Shown: piece after piece, positions 1 to 8,436 of the stretch | Layout of the letters: the number at the start of each line of letters is the position of its first letter | Numbering within the stretch: position 1 is the first letter of the stretch | DNA from: an uncultured Myxococcales bacterium | GTDB taxonomy: Bacteria; Myxococcota_A; Polyangia; Polyangiales; Houyiibacteriaceae | Reading direction: 5' to 3' | NCBI GenBank assembly: GCA_937893795.1 | Contig: CALCTH010000001.1 | Location: forward strand, 1-32,084 | DNA: 32,084 bases | Notes under the pieces: model-generated | The model's database searches: none | Seen by the model: the letters and a program-made list of their open reading frames with translations, nothing else | What the model was told of the DNA's origin: nothing | Program-made: the position numbers and the translations under genes

Positions 1-1
1 G

Positions 2-652
<651 letters not shown>

Positions 653-664
653 GAGTCTCGGTAC

Positions 665-1246
665 GTGACCGAGGAGGAGACGCCCGGCGGGCTCTTCGCC
701 GGAGAGGCCCTCGCGAGTGACGCCATCGGGCGCCTCATCGAGTTCTGGGGCTTCAAGCGGAACATGGGCCGGCTCTGGACCGTGCTCTACCTCGCCGCGG
801 AGCCGCTCTCGGCCAAGGCCCTTCAGGAGCGCCTCGGTTTGAGCAGCGGCGCCGTCTCCATGACCACCACCGAGCTCCAGCGTTGGGGCGTGGTGAAGAA
901 GGTCTGGGTTCAGGGTGAGCGCCGGGACTTCTTCGTCGCCGAGGGGAACTTCTGGAAGATGATCTCCCGGGTCTTCGAAGAGCGGGAGCGCGCGCAAATC
1001 CTCGAGGCGCTCGACGCCCTCGAGGACGCCCTCGACGACCTGCGGCTGCGGGCCGAGAGCGACGATGCCGCGGTGCGCGCGCGCGCCACGCAGGCCGCGG
1101 AGCGCGTGGAGCAGCTCCTCGATCTGGCGCGCCTCGGCCGCGAGCTCCTCGACGTGCTCATCCGGAACGCCCGAGTGGACGCGAGCCCGTTGCTCCGCGT
1201 GCTCCTCGGGGCGAGCCGCCGCGCCAGCGAGGAGCAGGAGCGCTGA
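665..1246 (+). CDS. GbsR/MarR-family transcriptional regulator
   Basis: A 193-residue protein that resembles the GbsR branch of the MarR family, the dimeric winged-helix repressors known from control of glycine-betaine synthesis and uptake. The N-terminal segment [20 protein letters not shown], the helix-turn-helix around residues 45-75 ([20 protein letters not shown]) and the following wing ([12 protein letters not shown]) fit the family. The C-terminal half is a charged, probably coiled-coil helix for dimerisation. The GTG start is chosen because AGGAG (652-656) sits upstream and the conserved fold begins soon after. It ends 17 bases before the GTG of the channel gene, so the two are probably co-transcribed. 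I infer that it senses osmotic or ionic conditions and controls the channel; the ligand is not visible. Confidence 0.85.
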   Translation: MTEEETPGGLFAGEALASDAIGRLIEFWGFKRNMGRLWTVLYLAAEPLSAKALQERLGLSSGAVSMTTTELQRWGVVKKVWVQGERRDFFVAEGNFWKMISRVFEERERAQILEALDALEDALDDLRLRAESDDAAVRARATQAAERVEQLLDLARLGRELLDVLIRNARVDASPLLRVLLGASRRASEEQER

Positions 1247-1263
1247 AGCGTCGGCGCCTCGAG

Positions 1264-3648
1264 GTGCTTCGGGACGCGCTCGACGCGCGGGCCGTTCGGG
1301 GCGTCATCGCGCTCCTCATCGTGGTCAGCGTGCTCCCCTTTCCGGGGCTCGAGCGGCGGCTTCGGCCGATCTTCCTGGTCATCTTCGGCGTCGAGCTCGT
1401 GCTGCGCGTCGTCGTGCTGACACGGCTGCCCCCGGGGCGGGGCGGCCAGGCGAGGGGCCCGGCCTGGGCCTTCGTGCTCATCGACCTGCTCGCATGGGTG
1501 AGCTTCCTGCCCCTCGAGCATCTGATGGGGCGCCAGCTCCTTCGCGGGCTACGGCTCGTGCGTCTGCTGGTGCTCGTGCGCTTCGTGCGGGAGCGCCTCG
1601 CGGACGTGTGGTCGGTGCTCAGTCGCCGCGAGCAGCTGCAGCAGCTCGGCCTGGTGACCAGCTTCGTGGTGGCGCTCTCCTTCGTCGCCGCCGTGCTGCT
1701 CAGCAACCTCGGCATCGACCACGACTACGACGGTCGCGGCGGGGCGGGGAGCGTCGACGACTTCTGGGATCGGCTCTGGTGGGCGTTCCGCCAGGTCGAG
1801 AGCCCGGACAACCTCGTGCAGAATTTGGCGGGGAGCCCGCTGCTGGTGCTCGTCAGCCTCGGGTTGACGATCACGGGCATCTTCGTCTTCAGCTACCTCG
1901 TCGGTATCGGGGCGAACGTGGTGGAGCAGGTGGTCCGCGCGGAGCGACGGCGGCGCGTGGGGTTCCGGGGACACACGGTGGTGGCGGGCCCCATCCACGA
2001 AGCCGAGCTCCTCGTGCGCGAGTTCGTCCGGATGTACGCGAAGAACCGCGGGCGGCTGGTGCCGGCGCCGCGCATCGCGCTCCTCGGCGCGTCCGAGGAG
2101 CCGCCGGCCTATCTCTACGAGCCCGGGTTTCGCACGGTGGTCTACCGGCAGGGCGACGCGGCGGATGGCGAAGGGCTGGAGCGCGTGGCCGCCGATCTGG
2201 CCACCCGCGCGCTCTTCCTCGCGGAGCCCGGCCGCGACGCGGACGCACGCACGCTGGCACGGCTCTCGGCCTTTCGCGCGCTCAATCCGGACGCTTCGTG
2301 CTTCGTCGAGCTCCTCGACGACGCGCACGAAGAGGTCGCGGGCGCCGTCGGCGGCGAGGAGGCCGACGTGCTCGCCATGGCCCGGGTGCTCGGGCTCTTC
2401 CTCTGCCACCACCTGCTCGTGCCGGGCCTCGAGGCGCTGCTCGCCGAGCTCCTCTCGGCCGAGGGGCACGAGCTCTACACGCATCGCTACGGCGACGAGG
2501 CGCGCCACGCCCTGGCGCGACGCGGCGGCCGCGTGCGCTTCGAAGCCCTGGCGCGTGAAGCCATGGCGCGCGGGGTCACGCTCGTGGCGCTCTTCCACGG
2601 CGCGCCCGGCCAGCGGCCGAGGCTGTGGCTCAACCCGACCGTCGGCGAAGACGGGCTCCACCCGGACGAGGTGCCCTGGGAATCGATCGCGGGGCTGGCC
2701 GGCGTGGCGCCCCGGGCCGCGGCCCTGCGCGACCTCGCGCAGGGCCTGCTGCGCAGCGAGCCGGCGGACGCGGACGAGACGCCGGCCGATGCGCGCTGGC
2801 TCGCGCTCGACGCCGTGACCTTTCAGCCGCCGCGCGACGTGCTGGTGCTCGGGACGTCCCGCGCCGTTCCGGCGTTGGTGGCCGGCCTCGCCGCCTACGT
2901 GCCGGGCGTGCAGGTCCGGGTCGTGATGAGCGACGAAGACGACACCCGGGTGCGCGCTCGGCGCCGGCGGCGCCTCGGCCTCGCGGAGGGCGAGGCGTCA
3001 CGGGGGCTCGCGGGGGGAGGGCGCCTCGAGGTCTTCGAGCCCGGCCCCGGAAGCTGGGTCGCCCAGGCCGTGGCTACGGCGCGGGAGCGGCGACCCGACG
3101 CGGCGGTCTTCCTGGCCGATCCCGGCGGGGACCCGGGCGAGGACATGGACGCGCGCGTGGTCCTTCGCGTGCTGCGCTTCTGCCGCGCGCTCGGGGCCGT
3201 GGCCGGGATGCGGCTCCTCGTGGAGCTGGACGCGGAGGAGCGCGGCGAGCATCTGGCGCGCGATCTGGCAGCGCTCGGTGAGCACGTGCCCGCGCTGCCG
3301 CTGCTCAGCACGGAGCAGATCCGCGCCTACTTTCTCGTGCACGCGGCCTTCGTGCCGGGCGTGACGGGCATCTATGATGCGCTCCTCCGGGAGCCCGGCG
3401 GGGAGCTTGCCTACGTGCCTCTCACGCTTCGGGACGCACCGGCCACGACCTTCGGCGCGCTCCGCGCGTCCTTCGCCCACGCCGGAGCCATCCCGCTCTC
3501 GATCCTCCGCCGGGACGGGACCCTCGACGTGTGCCCGCCGAGCACGACGCGCGTGGACCCGGCCGTGGTCGCGGGCCTCCATTGCGTGGTGGACCGCGCG
3601 ACGGCCGAGCGCGACTTCGCGCGCGCGTCCGCCGCGAAGCGTCCCTGA
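1264..3648 (+). CDS. CASTOR/POLLUX-like ion channel with voltage-sensor-like N-terminus and two RCK-type domains
   Basis: A 794-residue inner-membrane protein. Hydrophobic segments lie at about residues 13-29, 37-53, 67-86, 92-110, 128-148 and 192-222. The fourth carries Arg at 94, 97, 100, 106 and 109, the every-third-residue ladder of an S4 voltage sensor. E44 and D74 sit where S2 and S3 countercharges occur. The pore loop (about 163-190) reads FRQVESPDN and lacks the potassium filter TVGYG, as in CASTOR/POLLUX channels. Residues ~236-430 and ~525-700 look like two Rossmann-type RCK domains (HTVVAGPIHEAELLVREF; DVLVLGTSRAVPALVAGL), followed by a FVPGVTGIYDALL segment typical of the family. 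The GTG at 1264 is the first good start; an earlier non-ATG start is possible. It is downstream of a GbsR-type gene. Ion selectivity cannot be read from sequence. Confidence 0.8.
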   Translation: MLRDALDARAVRGVIALLIVVSVLPFPGLERRLRPIFLVIFGVELVLRVVVLTRLPPGRGGQARGPAWAFVLIDLLAWVSFLPLEHLMGRQLLRGLRLVRLLVLVRFVRERLADVWSVLSRREQLQQLGLVTSFVVALSFVAAVLLSNLGIDHDYDGRGGAGSVDDFWDRLWWAFRQVESPDNLVQNLAGSPLLVLVSLGLTITGIFVFSYLVGIGANVVEQVVRAERRRRVGFRGHTVVAGPIHEAELLVREFVRMYAKNRGRLVPAPRIALLGASEEPPAYLYEPGFRTVVYRQGDAADGEGLERVAADLATRALFLAEPGRDADARTLARLSAFRALNPDASCFVELLDDAHEEVAGAVGGEEADVLAMARVLGLFLCHHLLVPGLEALLAELLSAEGHELYTHRYGDEARHALARRGGRVRFEALAREAMARGVTLVALFHGAPGQRPRLWLNPTVGEDGLHPDEVPWESIAGLAGVAPRAAALRDLAQGLLRSEPADADETPADARWLALDAVTFQPPRDVLVLGTSRAVPALVAGLAAYVPGVQVRVVMSDEDDTRVRARRRRRLGLAEGEASRGLAGGGRLEVFEPGPGSWVAQAVATARERRPDAAVFLADPGGDPGEDMDARVVLRVLRFCRALGAVAGMRLLVELDAEERGEHLARDLAALGEHVPALPLLSTEQIRAYFLVHAAFVPGVTGIYDALLREPGGELAYVPLTLRDAPATTFGALRASFAHAGAIPLSILRRDGTLDVCPPSTTRVDPAVVAGLHCVVDRATAERDFARASAAKRP

Positions 3649-3662
3649 GCCCGGGCGAAGGG

Positions 3663-4058
3663 TCAGGTGCTAGGCGGCTCGACGACGTCGCAGAGGTTCT
3701 CGACGGCCATCTCCTCGGCCGTGCAGTCGGGCTCCGCGTCGCAGTCGTCGAGCGTCGCGCACTCGAAGACGTCGACGAGGGCCTGGCGGCACGCCTCGTC
3801 CTCGCCGGAGACCTCGAAGGCCTGCGCGAAGCCGGGGCACACCATGTCGGCCAGGCCGGGAATCCCGGCGCAGGCCGAGGCCGCGTCGAAGAGGCCACGG
3901 CAGGCACGCTCGAGCTCGCCACCGCCGCCGCCGCCACCGTCGGAGCCACCGCCGTCGACGTCGATGGCCATGTCGCGCGTGGTCCCGCTCGTGCCGCCGT
4001 CGTCGTCACCGCAGCCAAGGAGCCCGAGGGCGAGGAGAGCCGAAAGTAGAATCCGCAT
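3663..4058 (-). CDS. Small Cys-rich lipoprotein
   Basis: A 131-residue protein with a clear lipoprotein signal peptide (MRILLSALLALGLLGC, lipobox LLGC, Cys16). An Asp/Gly linker with a seven-glycine run follows, then a domain of about 85 residues with eight Cys that could form four disulfides. This layout is frequent among myxobacterial lipoproteins of unknown function. Its stop codon faces that of the channel gene with a 14-base gap, so the two converge. It shares a ~134-base AT-richer spacer with the divergent acoR. I do not recognise a named family. Confidence 0.75.
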   Translation of the reverse strand: MRILLSALLALGLLGCGDDDGGTSGTTRDMAIDVDGGGSDGGGGGGGELERACRGLFDAASACAGIPGLADMVCPGFAQAFEVSGEDEACRQALVDVFECATLDDCDAEPDCTAEEMAVENLCDVVEPPST

Positions 4059-4118
4059 GGGTCCACGGAACCCGACGCCGGAGGACAGGTCAACCGTGGG
4101 CCGGACGTTCTACGGACT

Positions 4119-4152
4119 CTTACTTTACATAATGCACGTTATACGAAGTATT
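4119..4152. promoter_or_regulatory. AT-rich lox-like imperfect inverted repeat between lipoprotein gene and acoR
   Basis: In a window of about 70% GC this stretch is markedly AT-rich. Arms CTTACTTTACATA (4119-4131) and TATACGAAGTATT (4140-4152) flank an 8-base spacer ATGCACGT. The right arm matches the canonical loxP arm at 11 of 13 positions, the left at 8 of 13. A shorter reading is CTTTACATAA / TTATACGAAG with a 6-base spacer. The likelier role is the divergent promoter/operator region of acoR and the lipoprotein gene; TTTACA at 4124-4129 is a possible -35 for acoR. A recombinase site is only a speculative alternative. Confidence 0.4.
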
Positions 4153-4192
4153 GATCCAAGGCGCCGTGACCGGATGCGGTACCCTCCCGAAC

Positions 4193-6013
4193 ATGGGGAC
4201 GGGTTACCCAGGCGGGGACGACACGGGGACGGCTCTGGTACGCCGATCCGTTCGTCGCTCCGTCGAGCATGGGCTGCAGCCCGGCACGCGCACCTTGCCC
4301 CTCCGGCTCACGCAACGGGAGCTGAGCGAGCGCCGTGACCGCATCGAGGACGTGCTCGGTACCGCGATGCGCGCGGTCTCGTCGCTGACCGACATCGCGC
4401 AGCGGTCCGGGTGCGTGTTGCTTCTGGCCACATCGGATGGGGTCGTGGTGCGCCGGCTGACGCGTGGCGGAAACCCGGACGTGCTCGGGACGGCGCTCGA
4501 CGAAGGCTCCCTGTGGGACGAGGCGTTCGCCGGGAACAACGCCGTCGGCACGGCGCTCGTCGAAGAGCGGCCCGTGAGCCTTCACGGCGCGCAGCATCAC
4601 CTCGAGATTCTCCATCCCTACAGCTGCACAGCCGTACCGCTCTGGGATGGACACCAACGGCTGGTCGGGATCCTCGACCTGACCACCGTCGCCTCGCGGC
4701 ACGCTAGTACACCCTTCTTGCGCAACGCGCTGGAACGCGAGGCCCTCGCGGTGCACGCGGCGCTCTTCGCCGCGGCCTTTCCGGATGAGTGTCTCGTGGA
4801 GCTTGGGCCGACCTCGCTCGGCCCCACGGAACGCTCGCGCGCGCTCGTCGCCGTGCGCTCCGACGGCACCATCGCGGGTCTGACCTTGCCCGCATCGCGC
4901 CTCTTGGCATCACGCGCCGCCGCCAAGGCGACCACGCCACTCGGATCGCTCCTGAGCGACCGGCTGAGCGCGCAGCTCAGGCAGCTCCGGGACGAGAGGA
5001 CAGGCACGAGCTCGACTGCCGGCGAGTGGCACCTGCGCGTGGCGCGCGCGGGCGAGCCGACGCGGCGCCCTTCCGCCTTGGAGCGACCCGCGCCTCTCGA
5101 CCTGGATGCGCTCGCCGGCCGGGACGTGACCATGCAGCGTCATCGCCGCGCCCTCGGCCGTCTCCTCGACACGCAGCTCCCCATCATGATCGGTGGCGAG
5201 ACCGGTACGGGAAAGGACGCGCTGGCCAAGGCCATTCATCGGGGCAGTCGTCGCGCACGGCACCCCTTCGTCGCCGTGAACTGTGCGTCCGTTCCCGAGT
5301 CGATTCTCGACTCGGAGCTCTTCGGCTACGCGCCCGGCACCTTCACCGGCGGCCTCAAGGGTGGGAAGATCGGGAAGATGGAGGCCGCACACCGCGGCAC
5401 GCTCTTTCTCGACGAAATCGGAGACATGCCGCTCGCACTGCAGGGGCGGCTGCTTCGCGTGCTCGCAGAGCGCGAGGTGACGCGACTGGGTGCCATCGAC
5501 GCCGTACCGGTCGACTTCCAGCTGATCACCGCGACGCACCGCGACCTCGTAGGCCTCGTCGCCGAGGGGCGCTTCCGCGAGGACCTGCTCTACCGGCTCC
5601 GCGGTGCATCCCTACGCTTGCCGCCGCTCCGGGAACGCACCGACCTCGAGGAGCTCGTGCACGAGCTCGCGCCGCCGGCGACGACGTTCGCACCGGACGC
5701 GCTGGCCCGCCTTCTCGCCTATCGCTGGCCAGGCAACATCCGGCAGCTGAAGCAAGTGCTCACCTTTGCCGTGGCCTGCAGCGATGGCTCGCACGTCACC
5801 ACGAGCGACCTCCCCCCGGAGGTTCGTGCGAGCGATGGCGCGGCGCCAAGCGCCTTCCGTAGCGAGCGACGTTCGAACGAGCGCGAGCTTCTGCTTCGCA
5901 CGCTCAGGGCGGCCGGCTGGAACGTCTCGAAGGCCGCTCGGACGCTCGGCCTCGGTCGCTCGACGATGCATCGGAAGATGCGCGAGCTGGGCATTCGCCG
6001 GCCGAAGAGCTGA
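4193..6013 (+). CDS. acoR: AcoR-like sigma-54-dependent transcriptional activator
   Basis: A 606-residue activator. Residues ~45-210 form a GAF-type sensory region with AcoR hallmarks (SLWDEAFAGNNAVGTALVEE, then HGAQHHLEILHPYSCTAVPL). The AAA+ domain follows, with Walker A GETGTGKD (335-342), Walker B LFLDEIGD (D407) and the sigma-54-contact loop reading GTFTGG (382-387) instead of GAFTGA. A Fis-type helix-turn-helix closes the protein (WNVSKAARTLGLGRSTMHRK). The family activates acetoin catabolism operons at sigma-54 promoters after sensing acetoin or a related compound; that ligand is inferred here. The ATG at 4193 is preferred because an in-frame TTG at 4151 would add a Gly/Cys-containing tail inside the AT-rich element. 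It is transcribed toward the aco genes, 156 bases upstream of them. Confidence 0.88.
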   Translation: MGTGYPGGDDTGTALVRRSVRRSVEHGLQPGTRTLPLRLTQRELSERRDRIEDVLGTAMRAVSSLTDIAQRSGCVLLLATSDGVVVRRLTRGGNPDVLGTALDEGSLWDEAFAGNNAVGTALVEERPVSLHGAQHHLEILHPYSCTAVPLWDGHQRLVGILDLTTVASRHASTPFLRNALEREALAVHAALFAAAFPDECLVELGPTSLGPTERSRALVAVRSDGTIAGLTLPASRLLASRAAAKATTPLGSLLSDRLSAQLRQLRDERTGTSSTAGEWHLRVARAGEPTRRPSALERPAPLDLDALAGRDVTMQRHRRALGRLLDTQLPIMIGGETGTGKDALAKAIHRGSRRARHPFVAVNCASVPESILDSELFGYAPGTFTGGLKGGKIGKMEAAHRGTLFLDEIGDMPLALQGRLLRVLAEREVTRLGAIDAVPVDFQLITATHRDLVGLVAEGRFREDLLYRLRGASLRLPPLRERTDLEELVHELAPPATTFAPDALARLLAYRWPGNIRQLKQVLTFAVACSDGSHVTTSDLPPEVRASDGAAPSAFRSERRSNERELLLRTLRAAGWNVSKAARTLGLGRSTMHRKMRELGIRRPKS

Positions 6014-6039
6014 CGTCCCGCCCTCCCCGTCCGGTGTCT

Positions 6040-6080
6040 CGAAGCCGAGCCAGCCGCCTGCCACCATTGGCTCGGTTTCG
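6040..6080. promoter_or_regulatory. 13-bp inverted repeat upstream of the aco operon (candidate AcoR site)
   Basis: CGAAGCCGAGCCA (6040-6052) and TGGCTCGGTTTCG (6068-6080) are inverted copies matching at 12 of 13 positions, separated by 15 bases. The dyad centre lies about 90 bases upstream of the transcription start predicted from the -24/-12 promoter, a usual place for a sigma-54 activator site. It could instead be an acoR transcription terminator, but no T-run follows. Confidence 0.5.
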
Positions 6081-6124
6081 GCACACCTCAGCTCGTCCCA
6101 TACGAAACAGCCGGGAAACCTGCA

Positions 6125-6140
6125 TGGCACGTCGTTTGAA
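6125..6140 (+). promoter_or_regulatory. Sigma-54 (-24/-12) promoter of the aco operon
   Basis: TGGCACG (6125-6131), four bases, then TTGAA (6136-6140) match the sigma-54 consensus TGGCACG-N4-TTGCW except for A in place of the C at -12. Transcription would start near 6151, about 19 bases before the acoA ATG, leaving room for GGAGG at 6159-6163. The gene just upstream encodes a sigma-54 activator, which strengthens the call. Confidence 0.75.
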
Positions 6141-6169
6141 ACGGCGTGAGTCCGGAACGGAGGTGCCGC

Positions 6170-7165
6170 ATGCAACCCGGGCGAGCGGAAAAGAGGTGGA
6201 TGTACGAGACGATGCTGCTGAGTCGTCGCTACGAAGAGGCGATCGAGAAGATCTATCTCGAAGGAAAGCAGCCGCGCTTCGACATGGCAGCTGGCCCCAT
6301 CCCGGGGGAGATGCACCTCTCGAACGGCCAGGAGCCCTGCGCCGTCGGCGTCATCGCGCATCTCGAGGCCCACGATACGGTGACCGCGACCCACCGACCG
6401 CACCATCAGGCCATCGCCAAGGGTGTGGATCTAAAGGAGATGACGGCCGAGATATTCGGAAAGAAGGCAGGGCTCTCCGGTGGTCGTGGTGGTCACATGC
6501 ATCTTCTCGATCCGCGCGTGAACTTCGTGTGTTCGGGGATCATTGCGCAGGGATTGGGTCCGGCTCTCGGCGCTGCCCTCTCCCGCACGATGCAGGGGAA
6601 ACCTGGAGTGGCGGTGGCGTTCATCGGAGAGGGTGCCGTCAATCAGGGCGCCTTTCACGAGACGATGAACCTGGCAGCTCTCTGGAACCTGCCTCTCATC
6701 GTCGTCGTCGAAGACAACGCCTGGGGCATCTCCGTCTCGAAGAAGGACTCGACGGCCGTCGAGCGCAATCACGTGCGCGCCGCGGCCTACGGCATTCCCG
6801 GCCACTTCGTGCCGGACAACGATCCCATCGCCATCTACGACGTCGCCGGCGAGGCCATCGCCCGAGCGCGGCGCGGCGAGGGACCCACGCTCATCGAGAT
6901 CGAGACGGATCGCCTCGCGGGCCACTTCATGGGCGACGCAGAGCAGTACCGACCGGAAGGCGAGAAGGACGCGCTCTTCGCACGTGACCCGATCCCGCGG
7001 CTTCGCGACCAGATGCTCGCCGCCGGCGAGCTGAGCGCCGAGGACGTTGCCTCCATCGACGCCGCGGTCGCGCGCCGCATCGACGAGGCCGTCGCATTCG
7101 CCCGTGAGAGCCCCTACCCCGAGCCCTCCGATGCGCTCGAGCATGCCTTCCACCCCGTGACCTGA
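6170..7165 (+). CDS. acoA: Acetoin dehydrogenase-type E1 component, alpha subunit (TPP-dependent)
   Basis: A 331-residue thiamine-diphosphate-dependent E1 alpha subunit of the 2-oxoacid/acetoin dehydrogenase family. The family cleaves the substrate and passes the acyl group to the lipoyl arm of E2. Visible signatures are GEMHLSNGQEPCAVGV, THRPHHQAIAKGVD, SGGRGGHMHLLD and the TPP/Mg motif GEGAVNQGAFHETMNLAALW...EDNAWGIS, with Glu where many AcoA proteins have GDG. The ATG at 6170 has GGAGG six bases upstream; the earlier in-frame ATG at 6146 lies before the ribosome site and is rejected. It is the first gene of the sigma-54 operon, 15 bases before acoB. Acetoin as substrate is inferred from acoR and overall similarity. 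Confidence 0.87.
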   Translation: MQPGRAEKRWMYETMLLSRRYEEAIEKIYLEGKQPRFDMAAGPIPGEMHLSNGQEPCAVGVIAHLEAHDTVTATHRPHHQAIAKGVDLKEMTAEIFGKKAGLSGGRGGHMHLLDPRVNFVCSGIIAQGLGPALGAALSRTMQGKPGVAVAFIGEGAVNQGAFHETMNLAALWNLPLIVVVEDNAWGISVSKKDSTAVERNHVRAAAYGIPGHFVPDNDPIAIYDVAGEAIARARRGEGPTLIEIETDRLAGHFMGDAEQYRPEGEKDALFARDPIPRLRDQMLAAGELSAEDVASIDAAVARRIDEAVAFARESPYPEPSDALEHAFHPVT

Positions 7166-7180
7166 GCCCTGGAGAACCCG

Positions 7181-8200
7181 ATGCCGGAAGAGGCTTCAAC
7201 GCGAAAGCTGACCATTGCGCGGGCCATGGCTGAGGCCATTGCTCAAGAAATGCGAGTCGACGAGCGCGTCTTCGTCATGGGAGAAGACATCGCTGCGCTT
7301 GGCGGCGTCTTTGGAAACACGCGTGGCCTGCTCGATGAGTTCGGCGACAAGCGCATCCGGGATACACCCATTTCCGAGACGGCCTTCATGGGAGCTGCAA
7401 CCGGGGCAGCCATGGATGGCATGCGACCGGTGGTCGAGCTCATGTTCGTCGACTTCATGGGCGTCTGCTTCGACGCCATCTACAACTGCATGGCGAAGAA
7501 CGTGTACTTTTCCGGTGGCTCCTTCAAGGTGCCCGTCGTGCTGATGACGTCCACCGGTGGGGGATACTCGGACGCAGGTCAGCACTCCCAGTGCCTCTAC
7601 GGGTCCTTCGCGCATCTCCCCGGCATGAAGGTCGTTTCCCCTTCGAACGCGCGGGACGCCAAGGGCCTGATGACGGCGGCGATTCGCGACGACAACCCGG
7701 TGGTGTTCATGTACCACAAGGGTCTCCAGGGCATGGGCTGGCTCGGCACGGAACCCGCCGCGATCGTGCCGGTACCGGAAGAGACCTTCACCACGCCCAT
7801 CGGGAAGGCTGCCGTGGTCCGCGAGGGAAGTGACGTGACCATCGTCGGGCTCGCCATGGGAGTCCACCACGGACTCCGCGCCGCGGAGCAGCTGGCGGAG
7901 CGCGGCGTTTCCGCGGAGGTGCTCGACCTGCGCTCGCTCGTCCCGCTCGACCGCGAGGCCATCATCGCGTCCGTCGCCAAGACGGGCCGCCTCATCGTCG
8001 TGGACGAGGACTACCAGTCGTACGGCGTGACCGGAGAGATCATCGCCACCGTGGTGGAGCACGACGTTCGGCTCCTCGAGAGCAGCCCCCAGCGGGTCGC
8101 GTACCCCGACGTGCCAATCCCCTTCTCCCGGCCCCTCGAGCAGTTCTGCTTGCCGAACGCCGACAAGATCGTGGCTGCCTACGACGCGATGGGACACTGA
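7181..8200 (+). CDS. acoB: Acetoin dehydrogenase-type E1 component, beta subunit
   Basis: A 339-residue E1 beta subunit, the partner of the alpha subunit. Typical motifs are the MGEDIAALGGVFG segment near residues 32-45, RIRDTPISETAFMGAATGAA, MRPVVELMFVDFMGVCFDAI, and the C-terminal transketolase domain (TIVGLAMGVHHGLRAAEQL; LDLRSLVPLDREAIIASVAK; VDEDYQSYGVTGEI). Length is normal for the family. The start ATG has a GGAGAA-type site upstream. It is followed after two bases by the lipoyl protein gene, so translation is probably coupled. Confidence 0.88.
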   Translation: MPEEASTRKLTIARAMAEAIAQEMRVDERVFVMGEDIAALGGVFGNTRGLLDEFGDKRIRDTPISETAFMGAATGAAMDGMRPVVELMFVDFMGVCFDAIYNCMAKNVYFSGGSFKVPVVLMTSTGGGYSDAGQHSQCLYGSFAHLPGMKVVSPSNARDAKGLMTAAIRDDNPVVFMYHKGLQGMGWLGTEPAAIVPVPEETFTTPIGKAAVVREGSDVTIVGLAMGVHHGLRAAEQLAERGVSAEVLDLRSLVPLDREAIIASVAKTGRLIVVDEDYQSYGVTGEIIATVVEHDVRLLESSPQRVAYPDVPIPFSRPLEQFCLPNADKIVAAYDAMGH

Positions 8201-8202
8201 CC

Positions 8203-8436
8203 GTGGACATCATCATTCCGGGCGACCTGTGGGAAGGGGACGCGGAGGGAGTGTTGACCGCGTGGCTCTTCGACGCGGGCGCGAAGGTCTCCGAGGGCGC
8301 CATCGTCGCCGAGGTCATGACCGACAAGGTGCAATACGAGCTCGTGGCACCGAACGACGGCATTCTCCGCATCCGGGCCGAGCTCGATGCGGTCGTGAAG
8401 CGCGGCGACGTCATCGGCAGCGTCGATGCCGGCTGA
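8203..8436 (+). CDS. Free-standing lipoyl-domain protein (E2 carrier domain)
   Basis: A 77-residue protein that is just one biotinyl/lipoyl domain. The lipoylation site is Lys42 in EVMTDKVQYEL; the flanking half (MDIIIPGDLWEGDAEGVLTA; GILRIRAELDAVVKRGDVIG) fits the fold. In usual AcoC proteins this domain is joined to an E3-binding domain and an acyltransferase core. Here the ORF stops right after the domain. The GTG start follows acoB by two bases, and its end overlaps the next gene by 11 bases (ATG at 8426 inside the last codons). I infer that it shuttles acyl groups between E1 and the E2 core, much as a discrete H-protein does in glycine cleavage. A sequencing frameshift joining it to the next gene is possible, but a fused product would still lack an E3-binding domain. 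Confidence 0.8.
   Translation: MDIIIPGDLWEGDAEGVLTAWLFDAGAKVSEGAIVAEVMTDKVQYELVAPNDGILRIRAELDAVVKRGDVIGSVDAG

Noticed and set aside
6125-6300. Short plus-strand frame starting at the ATG inside TGCATGGCACG (6124) or at 6034
   Set aside because: It overlaps the sigma-54 promoter and acoA in another frame, with no motif and Arg-rich content.
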